From Melastoma dodecandrum (lineage: Eukaryota; Streptophyta; Magnoliopsida; Myrtales; Melastomataceae), in the NCBI GenBank assembly GCA_029817715.1, contig JARUPY010000465.1:2717501-2781500 (forward strand): DNA of 64,000 bases, given 5' to 3'. The stretch's first letter is position 1; every line of letters starts with the position of its first letter. Position numbers and translations under genes: made by a program. Shown one piece after another: positions 46,569-56,995 of the stretch. The notes beneath the pieces are model-generated. The model did no database searches, was not told where the DNA came from, and worked only from the letters and a program-made list of their open reading frames with translations.

Positions 46569-46665
46569 GGCGGGGAGTTATTGTGGTAACGAAAAACAAG
46601 AGGGTCGATTTTACATTCAGCTAGAAGAGCGAAGACGTTCGGGTGTTGGTTTGGGAGAGTCAGAA

Positions 46666-47612
46666 ATGGCATCGCTGCTGGCTGCGGTCGCAGCAGCAGT
46701 GGTCGCTGCGTGCTTCCTTCCGGCCCCAACCGTAGCTAACCTCATTCCGGTTCCATTACCTCCTGTCATCATCCCACCCATTGTCCTGCCCTCCATCCCT
46801 GGTCTCCCGCCCATTTTCGGTCGCCCGCCCCCGCCTCCATCACCTCCTCCCCCTAGCCCACCGCCCCCACCTCCGTCTCCCCCTCCTCCCAGCCCACCGC
46901 CTCCTCCATCTCCCCCTCCTCCTAGCCCTCCGCCTCCATCACCTCCTCCCCCTAGCCCACCGCCCCCACCTCCATCTCCCCCTCCTCCTAGTCCTCCGCC
47001 TCCATCTCCACCTCCTCCTAGCCCACCGCCGCCCTTGATACAAGTTCCTCCATTGCTGCCCCCCATTGTCCCCAAACATCCTCCACCTCCTCCCCCTAGC
47101 CCACCGCCTCCCCCTCCGTCTCCCCCTCCCCCTAGCCCACCGCCCCCACCGCCGTCTCCCCCTCCTCCTAGCCCTCCGCCTCCTCCTCCTCCACCACCAC
47201 CTCCACCTCCTCCTAGCCCACCCCCGCCCTTGATACAAGTTCCTCCATTGCTGCCCCCATTGTCCCCAAACATCCTCCACCTCCTCCCCCTAGCCCACCG
47301 CCTCCACCTCCGTCTCCCCCTCCTCCTAGCCCTCCGCCTCCGTCTCCACCTCCTCCTAGCCCTCCGCCTCCTCCTCCTCCACCACCTCCTCCTCCGCCTC
47401 CTCCTCCACCACCACCTCCTCCAACTCCACCTCCAGCATCTCCTCCGCTGCCTCCTCCATTCCCTCCGACAGGGGAATCACCTCCTCCATCACACGTGCC
47501 TCGCTTACCTCCAGTCTTTACCCTTCCCCCGGTTCCGCTGCCACCTCTGGCTCCTCCGCCACCGTCCTTATTGCCAATAAGACGCCGTCGCCTTCTCAAC
47601 AACGACAAATGA
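46666..47612 (+). pseudogene. Proline-rich extensin-like cell wall protein, frameshifted
   Basis: The ATG at 46,666 opens a signal peptide (MASLLAAVAAAVVAACFLPA), then NLIPVPLPPVIIPPIVLP, then about 150 residues of SPPPP/PPPPSP repeats. Pro in such proteins is hydroxylated and glycosylated, and the protein is built into the cell wall. There are no Tyr cross-link motifs, so it is extensin-like rather than a classical extensin. The segment with LIQVPPLLPP occurs twice, 195 bases apart. The first copy has six C (47,058-47,063) and reads on in frame; the second (47,253-47,257) has five C. The frame therefore shifts to a Leu/His-rich tail ending at 47,580. The original frame would close with LLPIRRRRLLNNDK at 47,612. 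A sequencing error in the C run is a real alternative, in which case the gene is intact. Confidence 0.7.
47032..47330. repeat. Internal 195-bp repeat of the extensin-like gene
   Basis: CCCTTGATACAAGTTCCTCC and onward begins at 47,032 and again at 47,227. Each is followed by CCCCAAACATCCTCCACCTC, so the unit is about 195 bases. The copies differ by one C and few substitutions. Confidence 0.8.
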
Positions 47613-48636
47613 AACGGATGAAGCCGGAAAATACAGCTTACCACGCGACCATTCTAAGACGAACTTTACATCGTCTCAATTATAACCTTTTTCCTTTCCT
47701 TTTTTTTTTACGTAATAAACCAGGAAGAGATGATCAAATTCCTCCTCCTAATTATTGGATCTCAGTGAAATACAGTTACATGTCATTGAGACACTGCATT
47801 ACAAAGCTGTATTTATGGTTTTTCCACGACCAAGTAACATGTTATTACATGCGGCCATGCACCGTCGCTGTTTCCACGTCCACTTCTTCTTTACTCATTT
47901 ACAGAACATAACACTAGTAGGATAAATAACATCAAGAAGGTTTCATAAATCGAACTCGTATTCCCCTCTCGTTTCTTTCTTTCATTCACGTGTACGAAAC
48001 CCTAAACCCTAAACCCCGTAACAATACGTTGGATATAATTCTTTTTATGTAAAATTTTTTTTTCTTAAAGTTATACCAAAATCTACGGGCAAAAGTATTG
48101 AATATTTTGTCCTTTTTAACATGACAACATTTCTTCAAAGTTTATAAAAATAATTCCGTATTACATATTATTTCTTGATTTGTCCAATTTACATTATTTT
48201 TGTAAAGGCGACTAAATGACTTGCAAAGCAGGAGTAAAATTTTGTATTACGACTATTTTACAATATATTTATAAATAATGAAATATTTGTAATATTAGAA
48301 ATTTGACCAATAAAAACTAAAACAAATACCTTGTAATTTCCAAATATACTTCACACAAATTGCCTAAGCTTTTCCCTTACAAGGGAACTTCTAAATTATT
48401 TTATAATTTGCATCCAATAAAATTAGTAAATTAAACGAAAATTTTAGGTAATTAGAAAAAATTTTTTATTCTCTTTTTCTTAACGTGCCGCCTTTGTTGA
48501 AAGGACAAAAGAAGAAATTAATACTTTACAATAATCTCAAAAATAAAGGCCATGAAACTCAAAAACCCTCCTCTTATTATGTGGAGTGGGAGGAGGGATG
48601 TGCAAGCAGGGCAGCCTATCGACGATCACCGAAGGG
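47613..48636. other. AT-rich spacer up to the inverted duplication
   Basis: No gene. CCCTAAACCCTAAACCCC near 47,999-48,016 is a short telomere-like run. 48,030-48,480 is AT-rich. 48,545-48,636 directly follows the stop codon of the left transporter gene and is not shared with the right copy. Confidence 0.55.
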
Positions 48637-50280
48637 TCAGTGTCCACCGCCTGCGGCTAGAACGAGGGATTCCGTGGCCGGCGTGTCTGGGAGGACCAAC
48701 AGTGCCATGAGGGCGCTGACGAAGGAGGCAATCGCGCCCATTACGAAGGCTGGCAGGTTACCGCCTCCGAAAATCTTGTCCACGAATCCACTGGACAGCG
48801 ACACGATGATCTGCGACATGTTTCAATCAAGCTCCAGATTATTTACTTTGCTTTTTTGCATCAGGAAGATACTTACCGATGGAGAATATGGTTATTACCT
48901 GAGGGATGACGATGGCCAAGTTTAGAAGACCCAACGACAGACCTTGTCCTCCTCCAAGTCTGTTTGAGTAAATCGAAGCCAATGCGAACGGCACGCTGAA
49001 GTTCACCTGATTTCATTCAATGGTGCTGATCAGATTCAGAGAGCAAGTGTTGCCATGAAACAAGGTATATTCCTCCGTCGACAACTTACCGCGAGTGGAA
49101 TGCCCAGAAGGGAGAAGACACCAAGGGCAGCCACCTTGACGTTCGCGGCAGGCAAAACGAGGCCGTTCACTGCCCTGTAAGCTTCTGCCGCCTTGGTGAC
49201 TGGGATTGTGAGGACAAGGCCTATGCCGAGGATGAAGTTGACGACACACCACCACCTCTTCACCCCTCCGACAAGCTTCGACGCGGGCTCCACCAGCAGG
49301 GAAGCGAATGCCAAAACGATGGCGTTGAGCATGAGGCCGAGGGAACCGGCACGCACGCCCGTGTCATACATGGTCTTCTCTAGGTCGGATCCCTGGGGAT
49401 TCCCTCCGTACACTTCCAGACCCATCCAGTCGGTGTCATAGAGGAGCCAGGGGAACCACCCGATCCAGTTGACGGCGGTCACGGCATAGAGGATCCACAT
49501 GTCCTTGGACAGGCTCTTGAAGATGGAGGACGCATCTCCAACCGCCGTAGAGGTGTCGGCGACTCCCGTCTCCTTCTCCGAGGGCAGCGGGATCTCCTTC
49601 ACTATGGAGGTGGCAAAACCCACGATGACGATCAACAGGACGACGTCGATCAGGAACAACGACTTGAGATTGGCGCAGGTTTCGTCGCAGACGGCAGTGA
49701 TGGTGAAGGGCAACATCTTGTGGAGCGTCGGGATGGACCCAGAAGCATAACCGAGGACGTTGCCGACGGCCATGAAGAAAGAGAAGCAGTTGTTGGCGAT
49801 CCTCATGCGACCGTGGTCGTCCCCGGACATATCAGCCAGGAAGGCCCTGCAGGGTCCCTGGAGCATGTTGTTGGCTACGTCGAGCACCCAGAAGCCGACC
49901 ACGAAGATGGCGACGGCACGGGGCTTGGTGGTCTTGTCGATGTCATCCCCCGCCTTGTAGCCGATATCCTTGGCGAAGCCGATGAGGACGACGGCAAGAG
50001 CGACGCAGCAGGCACCGGCGAGGATGAAGGGGCGACGGCGGCCGAGCTTGCAGGTGGAGTGGTCACTGAAGTAGCCGACGATAGGCTGGACGAGGAAGCC
50101 AGAGAGGGGACCGCAGAGCCAGATGAAGGAGGCCCACATGTGGGGGACGCCGAGGGTCTGGACGTAGGGAGTCAACAGGGAGAGCTGGAGGGCCCAACCG
50201 AACTGGATGCCGGCTGCGATGGAGGAAACGGTGACGATCTTCCATATTGGCTGAGGGGCTTCAACGCTGCCGCCTTCCAT
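48637..50280 (-). CDS. Sucrose transporter, left copy of inverted pair
   Basis: Exons on the minus strand: 50280-49090, 49006-48899, 48810-48637 (490 codons plus stop). The protein is a 12-span GPH/MFS sucrose-proton symporter. Span 1 includes [20 protein letters not shown], followed by the conserved His of GVPH. The RxGRR-type loop is KLGRRRPFI, and [17 protein letters not shown] is the family signature after span 4. A cytosolic central loop follows ([12 protein letters not shown]), then the C-terminal half from [20 protein letters not shown]. The overall pattern is closest to eudicot type I SUC/SUT proteins, which load the phloem at the plasma membrane; the subtype is a judgement by eye. 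The TATA box on the minus strand is CTATAAAT at about 50,380-50,373. The first-exon product is identical to that of the right copy. Confidence 0.93.
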
Positions 50281-50689
50281 GTCTTTGTGTTTCAGGGTAA
50301 AAAAAAAAAAAAAGTGTTTGGGAGAGAATTGGGGGGGATGATTGTGTTATGGGGGAAAAGTGGTCAGTTCAAATTTATAGTTGACAAGAAGAGAAGGTGA
50401 CGGGTAGCCGTTCGTACCCGATATCAACGACAGACAGTTGTAGTCCTTTGTAACTAACTTCTTTCGAAATAGATCAAACGAAAGTAATCGAAGACAGACA
50501 TGATTGACTTGTTGGAACCAGGTGTAGTCCTTTTCCTTAAAAACTACCAACAACTAACTATTTAGGATTTGAGTCATCGGATCAATGAAAGGGAGGATTG
50601 GCTGTATTTTGTATCTATCACCCATCTATCCAACAGAGTTTGACATAAAGAATAAACTATCTTTGGTAGAAATGTGAGGGAAAAAAACT

Positions 50690-50973
50690 ATTTTGCCAAA
50701 TTATTAAATATTTTCTAAATTTTATTAATTTTTTCTAATTTAGCCCAACATTTGAAAAATATCCTCTTACATCTCAACGTTGGGCCGTTATCTCTATTAT
50801 ATCCTCCGTTAACTGGACCGCTAACGGAGTCCTGCGTGGCGCTAACGTGGCAATTAACGTCGTTAATGCCACGTTTTGTCTATTTTTCCTCAGATTAAAT
50901 TATTAAATATATTATAAATTTTGTCACTATTTTCTAATTTAGCCTAATATTTGAAAAATATCTTCTTGCATCC
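50690..50973 (+). repeat. Two tandem units of a dispersed repeat in the left transporter promoter
   Basis: The unit runs about 200 bases. It contains CTAATTTAGCCCAACATTTG, an AACGTTGGGCCGTTATCTC block and CGGAGTCCTGCGTGGCGCT. A second, truncated unit starts near 50,891. The same family recurs at 55,455-55,850 and, inverted, in the right arm. Its core resembles the ends of the 59,981-61,079 element. Confidence 0.7.
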
Positions 50974-51204
50974 TGTAATACCTCAAATTTACATGCGGGC
51001 CGCGAACAATCATCTTTAAGCCAACTTTCATTCCCAAAGAAGCCCAAATCCATACAACTTTGAAATTCATTTTACACAAAACAGAAATAAAAAGAAAAGT
51101 AATAACATCGCCAACAAGACACACAAAGGCAGCTACAATCGCCACACCAGCTCAGACACATCAGGAGGAGGGGAAGGAGACTTGGAGATGAGCTAGCACA
51201 TAGT

Positions 51205-51650
51205 CCCCTGTTGTACAGAACAAGGAAGTCCTCCACGTTGAGCCAGTCTTTGCCTCTGACTTCATATGAGCCATCAAGTTCCTAGGAAACTACTAGACCA
51301 CCCTCTATCATGATATCCGGACGAGCATTCTGGATGCAAAGCTCACCGATCTTGTTGTCTGTGAAGTTGTAGCGAAGATCCTGACTCCAAACCCAAAAGC
51401 TCGCTGGTTTCATCATAGCAGAGTGTGGGAAGGAGTCTTATGACAGGATAATCACCAGGCTGTGACCAAGCACCAAGTACATGGATGTCGTAGTCGCAGG
51501 GACCATGTCGCAGTACATCCCGATGCTCGACTTCTACAGCAACGGGCTGCCGCTCGTCTGCATGATGTACACGTCATCAGGGTGTTATTTTGGAATCAAC
51601 CTCAACCCACCGTGCGAACGAGGATCTCTTACACACTTGGTCCGAACCTG
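51205..51650 (+). pseudogene. GH3-type acyl-acid amido synthetase fragment
   Basis: The plus strand reads KEVLHVEPVFASDFI, stop, AIKFLGNY, stop, TTLYHDIRTSILDAKLTDL, VAKILTPNPK. After a one-base insertion it continues AGFIIAECGKESYDRIITRL, stop, PSTKYMDVVVAGTMSQYIPM, LDFYSNGLPLVCMMYTSSG and CYFGINLNP. This is the order of the GH3 family middle region ([40 protein letters not shown] in auxin-type GH3). GH3 enzymes conjugate amino acids to auxin, jasmonate or benzoates. Three in-frame stops and a frameshift show it is dead. It starts about 230 bases inside the spacer between the transporter copies. Confidence 0.8.
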
Positions 51651-54270
51651 ATCATCCAGTTACGACAAGAGAGCATGTCAGAATACATGAAGCAACAATC
51701 CTCCTCCTTCCCTGACTTCATCCCGAGTCCCAAAACGACACCCACTAACCCCACAGTAGGCTGCCAAACCCAGCCCAAAACGAAACAGAGAAAAGCCACA
51801 ACCCAAAGCCGAACCCAATGCCTGAGTCCCTTGTAACCCAGCCTAAGCCCAAGCCAAAGGGGCCGAGCAAAATCAATGGTCCAGCTCAAAAGGAACTCAA
51901 AGAAAAAGAAGAAGAAAGCAATGGACTGGGCAAACACAACCCGACCCAAAGCGGAAGGCTAGCCCAGCCCAGATCGAAATAGCAATTGAAAGACAAACCT
52001 TTGCTCCCGACAGGATCCTGCCAAATAGGACCCCAACGCATTCACCCCTCCTCTCTGACATAGCCTCCCCCCCTGAATCCTTGGCTCTCACACGGTCGCA
52101 GAGAATCATCTTGCCAACGTCCAAAGGCGATCCTGCCCCCTAACAGCTTGGTTTCCCAACTAGAAATCAACCACAACGTAACTGAATTGAAGCAAGTTTC
52201 TCAGGGGGAGGAGATAGAGGAGAAGCAACCAGACGAGGAGATGAAATGACGGAAACCAGAAAACCAGAAGAAGAAGTTGGGGAGGAAGGGAATATAAAAG
52301 AGGAACTCACCGTTCTTCTGAAGAAAGGGGGGGGATTAGACAGAATTCCAAAGAATTCTTACCAATTCCTGGGGGGGAATTCGTTTTTCTTTCAGAGGGG
52401 AAGGGAGACTAACGGAGCTATCGTTCTCCTCCTTTCTCCCTTGATTTTCTTTTCTTCTACGATCGGAGAACCTCAGTTGCTACCTAGTCTCCACCCCAGT
52501 CTTTCCTGCATCTTCACCAAGGTAAGAAGACAGGAGTCATCCGCGGAAACCCCCTGACCGACTCGAATCCGACGGCAACAACGAAGAGGCGACGACACTA
52601 GCAATTGGTTTCACAGCAGCTTACCTCAATGACGATGAGAAGCAAGCCGCCCGCAACAACGTTCTACTTGGATTGCTGCTGCGAAGGCGCCCTTCCTGAG
52701 TCCAGCCGACAGTCGTTCCTGTCCACTTGACAGAAGTGGATTTCCTCGCAGCTCTAGCCGTGAGGCGCCTTTTACTCTCACCGTTTCCCTCACATGTGCA
52801 GGGGTCCAGCAACGACGGGTGTTCTCCTTCCCAGCAGCGCCGACGAGACTTCTTCTTCGACAACAGCGACCAGCCAGTTTATCCCTCGGCAGATCGACCT
52901 TCCCCGATCTCCCAAGAACCGGCAACGAACCGGTCCAGCTGCCAGCATCGGCCGCCATCGAGCCCACTTCCCGGCGTTCTACGGAAACAGCAGCGCCCTT
53001 CCAACCCCAAGGTGGCTCCCTTCTTCAACTCCCCAGGACCAGCAGCCGTCCCCATTCCAGCAACCCAGTGGCAGCCCCGTTGAAATCGTCCCCACTCCAG
53101 CCAACCCGTGTCCAGGACCCCAGCGGCGACCCGGCTCCGGCGACATCAACTCCGGCCGTGCCCAGCCGATCCGACGACGGCCGCATTCCCCCCGCTCAAG
53201 CTCGGCGATGCTTCCAGGCTCCCCATCCAGCGACCCACAACCCGGCTTCCCGGCGCTCTATGCCGGCAGCGAGCTCGTCCTCCCTCGGCATCAACCCCTC
53301 CCCGGCGTCTTCGGACCCAGCGGTGGCGGATTACTCCCCCTCCGGCGTCCCCAGCCTCTCGGTGGTAAGATCACCTCTTCCCCGACGTCCCAGACCTAGC
53401 GGTGGCGAAGCAAACCCCCTCCGGCGTCTCCAATAACGGCTATCCATTCTTCCCGGCGCTCCAACTCCACGGCGGTGACGGACCCGTCCTTCCCCGGGCG
53501 ACCCTCCTCCAGCGACAATGGAAACCACCTCTCCCCGGGCGTCCCCAAGACTCGCCAGCAGCGGCCCGTACCTCTCCTCGACGAAGTCCGACCTCCCTCC
53601 AGGATTCCAACCTCAAGGATCCGTGGCGGATGTTTAGTGTTTTGGCAAACCCACAAGGAGGATGTATTTTCTTCTGTGGGTCACGGGATTCTAATTGAAA
53701 AAGAAAGGGAAAGCTGAAATTGTTCCTCGAAGCAGACGAGTTTCACATATTACAAACCCCGAAGGTAATAAGTCCCTTTCTTGTTTTTAATAAATTTGAT
53801 TCCTGTGGTCACGTGAATAATTTACTCATGGGTTAGTTCGCTTGTTAAAAATTACTTACATTCGACGTTGAATTTTTAACTGTTGGCTAATCTATTTGGG
53901 ACTTTTAATTAGGATTTAAATGCGTCTCCCTTTTAGATCGTTTGCCATCGTTAAAATTTTAAATCTCTGAGAAGTTTATATAAATGCATCTCTTTGAGTT
54001 CATTCTTGTTACTTTTTCGTGTTTATTTATATGAACTAGTACTTTACCTTGAGGTACATTATTAACATCCATCTCTCTTTGTTTTGCATGTAAAACACGA
54101 TAATTTCTCGGATATCATCGACAATTCACATCAACCAACATCTCCGATCAAAACGTACACTGAGCATGCAACTTCGGAAGATCAAATCCAACATTTTGAC
54201 GATCACACGAAGGCGCGTGTATCAAACCGCGTGGTTCTACCCCGGCCTAAAAAAAACCGCGGGTTTGAAG
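51651..54270. other. Unassigned spacer sequence, probably decayed transposon
   Basis: 51,650-52,140 is CCC/AAC-rich. 52,560-53,620 is unusually GC-rich and Pro/Ser-coding in several frames, with no domain I recognise. 53,740-54,230 returns to AT-rich sequence. No reverse transcriptase, transposase or integrase motif was found. Confidence 0.4.
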
Positions 54271-55063
54271 AGTAAAGCGGCCCCAAACTTCACCAAAGGT
54301 ACAAAGGGGAGGTGCGGGCCTCCCCGAATTTTATTTTAAGCCCACATGTAACGGGTTGCGGGCCCAAGTGCATAGGCCCGCAATCACCGCCCCTTCCCCG
54401 CCTTTTTGATCTAAATAATTGTTTGTGGTTGCGCGCATGACTTAGGCCTTAGGTTATTCGTCGCATGTTTGGTTTTAATTCAACCAACCTAAAGTCGGGT
54501 CCAACGCCCGTTAAAACGTCGATAAGAGTCCGGCCTACTCCCGGATCGGGCCCAACACCCGTCAATCAAAAGCTAACTCTTTTTTTTGGACAAATCGCCA
54601 CCCTTTTCGCATGTGGTAGGATACTAAGGTTAGTAAATAGGAATCCCCGAACCCAGACTCTGATTTTTCCGACTTAAAATCACATTTTTAACTAAGTCGG
54701 TGGCGACTCCGAACAAAAGTTTTCCAAAGTAAAACTAAACCCCACCACCCTTCTTTCGGAGCCATTTGGGGTGAGGTGACGGCTACTCGAGCCGCTCTTT
54801 GGGCCCTCCCCGAAATTCGCGAGCGAGGCCTTAACGCAGCCTTTCGCTCGCCGCCTCCAGGGAACTGGAGACGGTTGGCGAAACGCCCCGTAGACCCGTT
54901 CGCGAATCAAGGGAAGGCCCAACCCTGGGGCCCCTTTTCGCAGCGTCCGGCGTTCGAGCCGTAACGCCGACCGGACTGGGCCTCGGGGGAGCGGGCCCGG
55001 ATCCTCGGGTTGCCCGTAACCGCCGTCGCGCGCACCGCTAGGCCGGAAGGGCGCGCGCGTACA
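54271..55063. mobile_element. LTR-like GC-rich block
   Basis: GTCGGTGGCGACTCCGAAC near 54,699-54,717 resembles the GGTGGCGACTCC stretch I know from LTRs of plant Ty3/gypsy elements. It is followed by a GC-rich run to the 41-bp inverted repeat at 55,064. I found no paired LTR, primer-binding site or coding domain, so this is tentative and may be a solo-LTR remnant. Confidence 0.35.
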
Positions 55064-55104
55064 CATCCCATATACCCATCATATAATCCGTAGCCGTTCC
55101 CAAT
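55064..55104 (-). repeat. 41-bp inverted repeat, left copy
   Basis: On the minus strand ATTGGGAACGGCTACGGATT continues to GGGTATATGGGATG. It matches 56,266-56,306 with one mismatch. Confidence 0.9.
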
Positions 55105-56265
55105 GAGTTCATAATGTATTCCAATAGGAGAGTGGTAACGTCTTTCGCTTCACCTATAGCCGTTTTCTAGACTTCACACGATTTCGACAAAGCCCGTATA
55201 ACCTTTCTCACTAGTTCCCTATTAGTGAATGGCTTGTCGAGATGATATAGGGAATTTAACGAAAGCGTTCGCCTTATAAACATTATTGACAGTCTTGTCA
55301 CTTTCCATGATAAAGCAGTTTTACGGATTTGACTCATAAATACGGACAAACTTTTCCGAAACTCTTTTTGTGCAGAAGTTATCCTACGATAGAAAAAAGC
55401 ACGATTTCCAAGAATCTTGAATTAAAATGACTAATATTATCGAAGATAATTATTTACGGGTCAAATACTCAAATATATTTTCAAGTTAGAAGTTTTTTTC
55501 TAATTTAGCTTGACATTTAAAGAATATCTTCTTACATAGATCGTTATTTTAATTATATCATCCGTCTGCCCCCGTTAACGGAGTCCTACGAGGCGCTGAC
55601 ATGGCAATTAACTCCGTCAACTCCATGTTTAATCTATTTTTCTCCATAATAAATTATCAAATATATCATAAACTTTGATATTTTTTCCAATTTAGCATAA
55701 CATTTGAAAAATATCATCTTACTTCCCAACGTTGAGTCGTTATCTTCATTATATTATATGTTAGCGGTCGACGCTAACGGAGTTCTGCGTGATGTTGATA
55801 CGACAATTAATGATGTCAGCGCTACGTTTAATCTATTTTTTCTCAAATTGCAACATAAAAACCTCGAATAAAGCTCCAAATACATTTTAATCTCACTCTT
55901 AACGAATATTTTAATCATACTTCCGACCAATCATATACGGCACCCGACCACAATCTTGCCCCGACCCTTAATCTCCAACCACTTTCCCACCCTAACCCTC
56001 GACTCCCAACCCTAAAAAGTTGACATCTCAATAATATTAGTTTGGGGTTATGCGTTTGTATAACAATGTTGACATACTTATACAATGTTATTTGTTTGGA
56101 TAATGACCGTGTGTTTGCCTAGATAATGTATGATAATGTGTTTGCGTGGGCATATCCTGAAATTTTATTAATCTTGGATATGTTTAAAACATTATACTTT
56201 GACTCTAATTAGACAACTTCAATTTGTTTATAATAGCTAAAAAATCTATTACAATATTTGTTCGT
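55105..56265. other. Segment between the 41-bp inverted repeats
   Basis: 1.16 kb, AT-rich, no protein. It holds two more units of the dispersed promoter repeat on the plus strand (about 55,455-55,640 and 55,645-55,850), each with an AACGGAGT(C/T)CT(A/G)CG core. With its 41-bp ends it could be a non-autonomous element of about 1.24 kb. Confidence 0.5.
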
Positions 56266-56306
56266 ATTGGGAACGGTTACGGATTATATGATGGGTATAT
56301 GGGATG
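56266..56306 (+). repeat. 41-bp inverted repeat, right copy, overlapping the duplication junction
   Basis: ATTGGGAACGGTTACGGATT continues to GGGTATATGGGATG. The right arm of the transporter duplication starts at 56,302, so the last five bases (GGATG) belong to both structures. Confidence 0.88.
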
Positions 56307-56894
56307 CAAGAAGATATTTTTCAAATATTAGGCTAAATTAGAAAATAGTGACAAAATTTATAATATATTTAATAATTTAATCTGAGGAAAAATAGACAAA
56401 ACGTGGCATTAACGACGTTAATTGCCACGTTAGCGCCACGCAGGACTCCGTTAGCTGTCCAGTTAACGGAGGATATAATAGAGATAACGGCCCAACGTTG
56501 AGATGTAAGAGGATATTTTTCAAATGTTGGGCTAAATTAGAAAAAATTAATAAAATTTAGAAAATATTTAATAATTTGGCAAAATAGTTTTTTTCCCTCA
56601 CATTTCTACCAAAGATAGTTTATTCTTTATGTCAAACTCTGTTGGATAGATGGGTGATAGATACAAAATACAGCCAATCCTCCCTTTCATTGATCCGATG
56701 ACTCAAATCCTAAATAGTTAGTTGTTGGTAGTTTTTAAGGAAAAGGACTACACCTGGTTCCAACAAGTCAATCATGTCTGTCTTCGATTACTTTCGTTTG
56801 ATCTATTTCGAAAGAAGTTAGTTACAAAGGACTACAACTGTCTGTCGTTGATATCGGGTACGAACGGCTACCCGTCACCTTCTCTTCTTGTCAA

Positions 56895-56902
56895 CTATAA
56901 AT
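56895..56902 (+). promoter_or_regulatory. TATA box of the right sucrose transporter gene
   Basis: CTATAAAT lies about 100 bases before the ATG at 56,996, preceding CATAACACAATCATCC, a likely transcription-start area. The mirrored copy serves the left gene. Confidence 0.6.
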
Positions 56903-56995
56903 TTGAACTGACCACTTTTCCCCCATAACACAATCATCCCCCCCAATTCTCTCCCAAACACTTTTTTTTTTTTTTTTACCCTGAAACACAAAGAC

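Larger units (their letters stand above)
48637..50973 (-). repeat. Left arm of a 2.34-kb inverted duplication
   Basis: Read on the minus strand, this arm matches 56,302-58,639 base for base except for a few sites. It covers about 690 bases of promoter, all three exons and both introns. Differences I saw are four substitutions in intron 2, one in intron 1, one in the promoter and one base in a poly-A run (15 against 16). The outer end is exactly at the TGA stop codon. Confidence 0.93.

Noticed and set aside
46651..46665. Earlier TTG start for the extensin-like gene
   Set aside because: The ATG at 46,666 gives a clean signal peptide at the very N-terminus. A TTG start is not expected in a plant nuclear gene.
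46617..47644. Long glycine-rich frames on the minus strand opposite the proline-rich gene
   Set aside because: They are the complement of CCN/CCTCC repeats. The plus strand has a TATA box, an ATG and a signal peptide; the minus strand has none of these.
49720..50400. 226-codon frame opposite transporter exon 1 (and its mirror at 56,891-57,556)
   Set aside because: It is antisense to the GC-rich transporter exon and is a shadow frame.
52560..53700. Three overlapping frames of up to 205 codons, rich in Pro, Ser and Arg
   Set aside because: GC-rich sequence keeps several frames open at once. No conserved motif separates one from the others.
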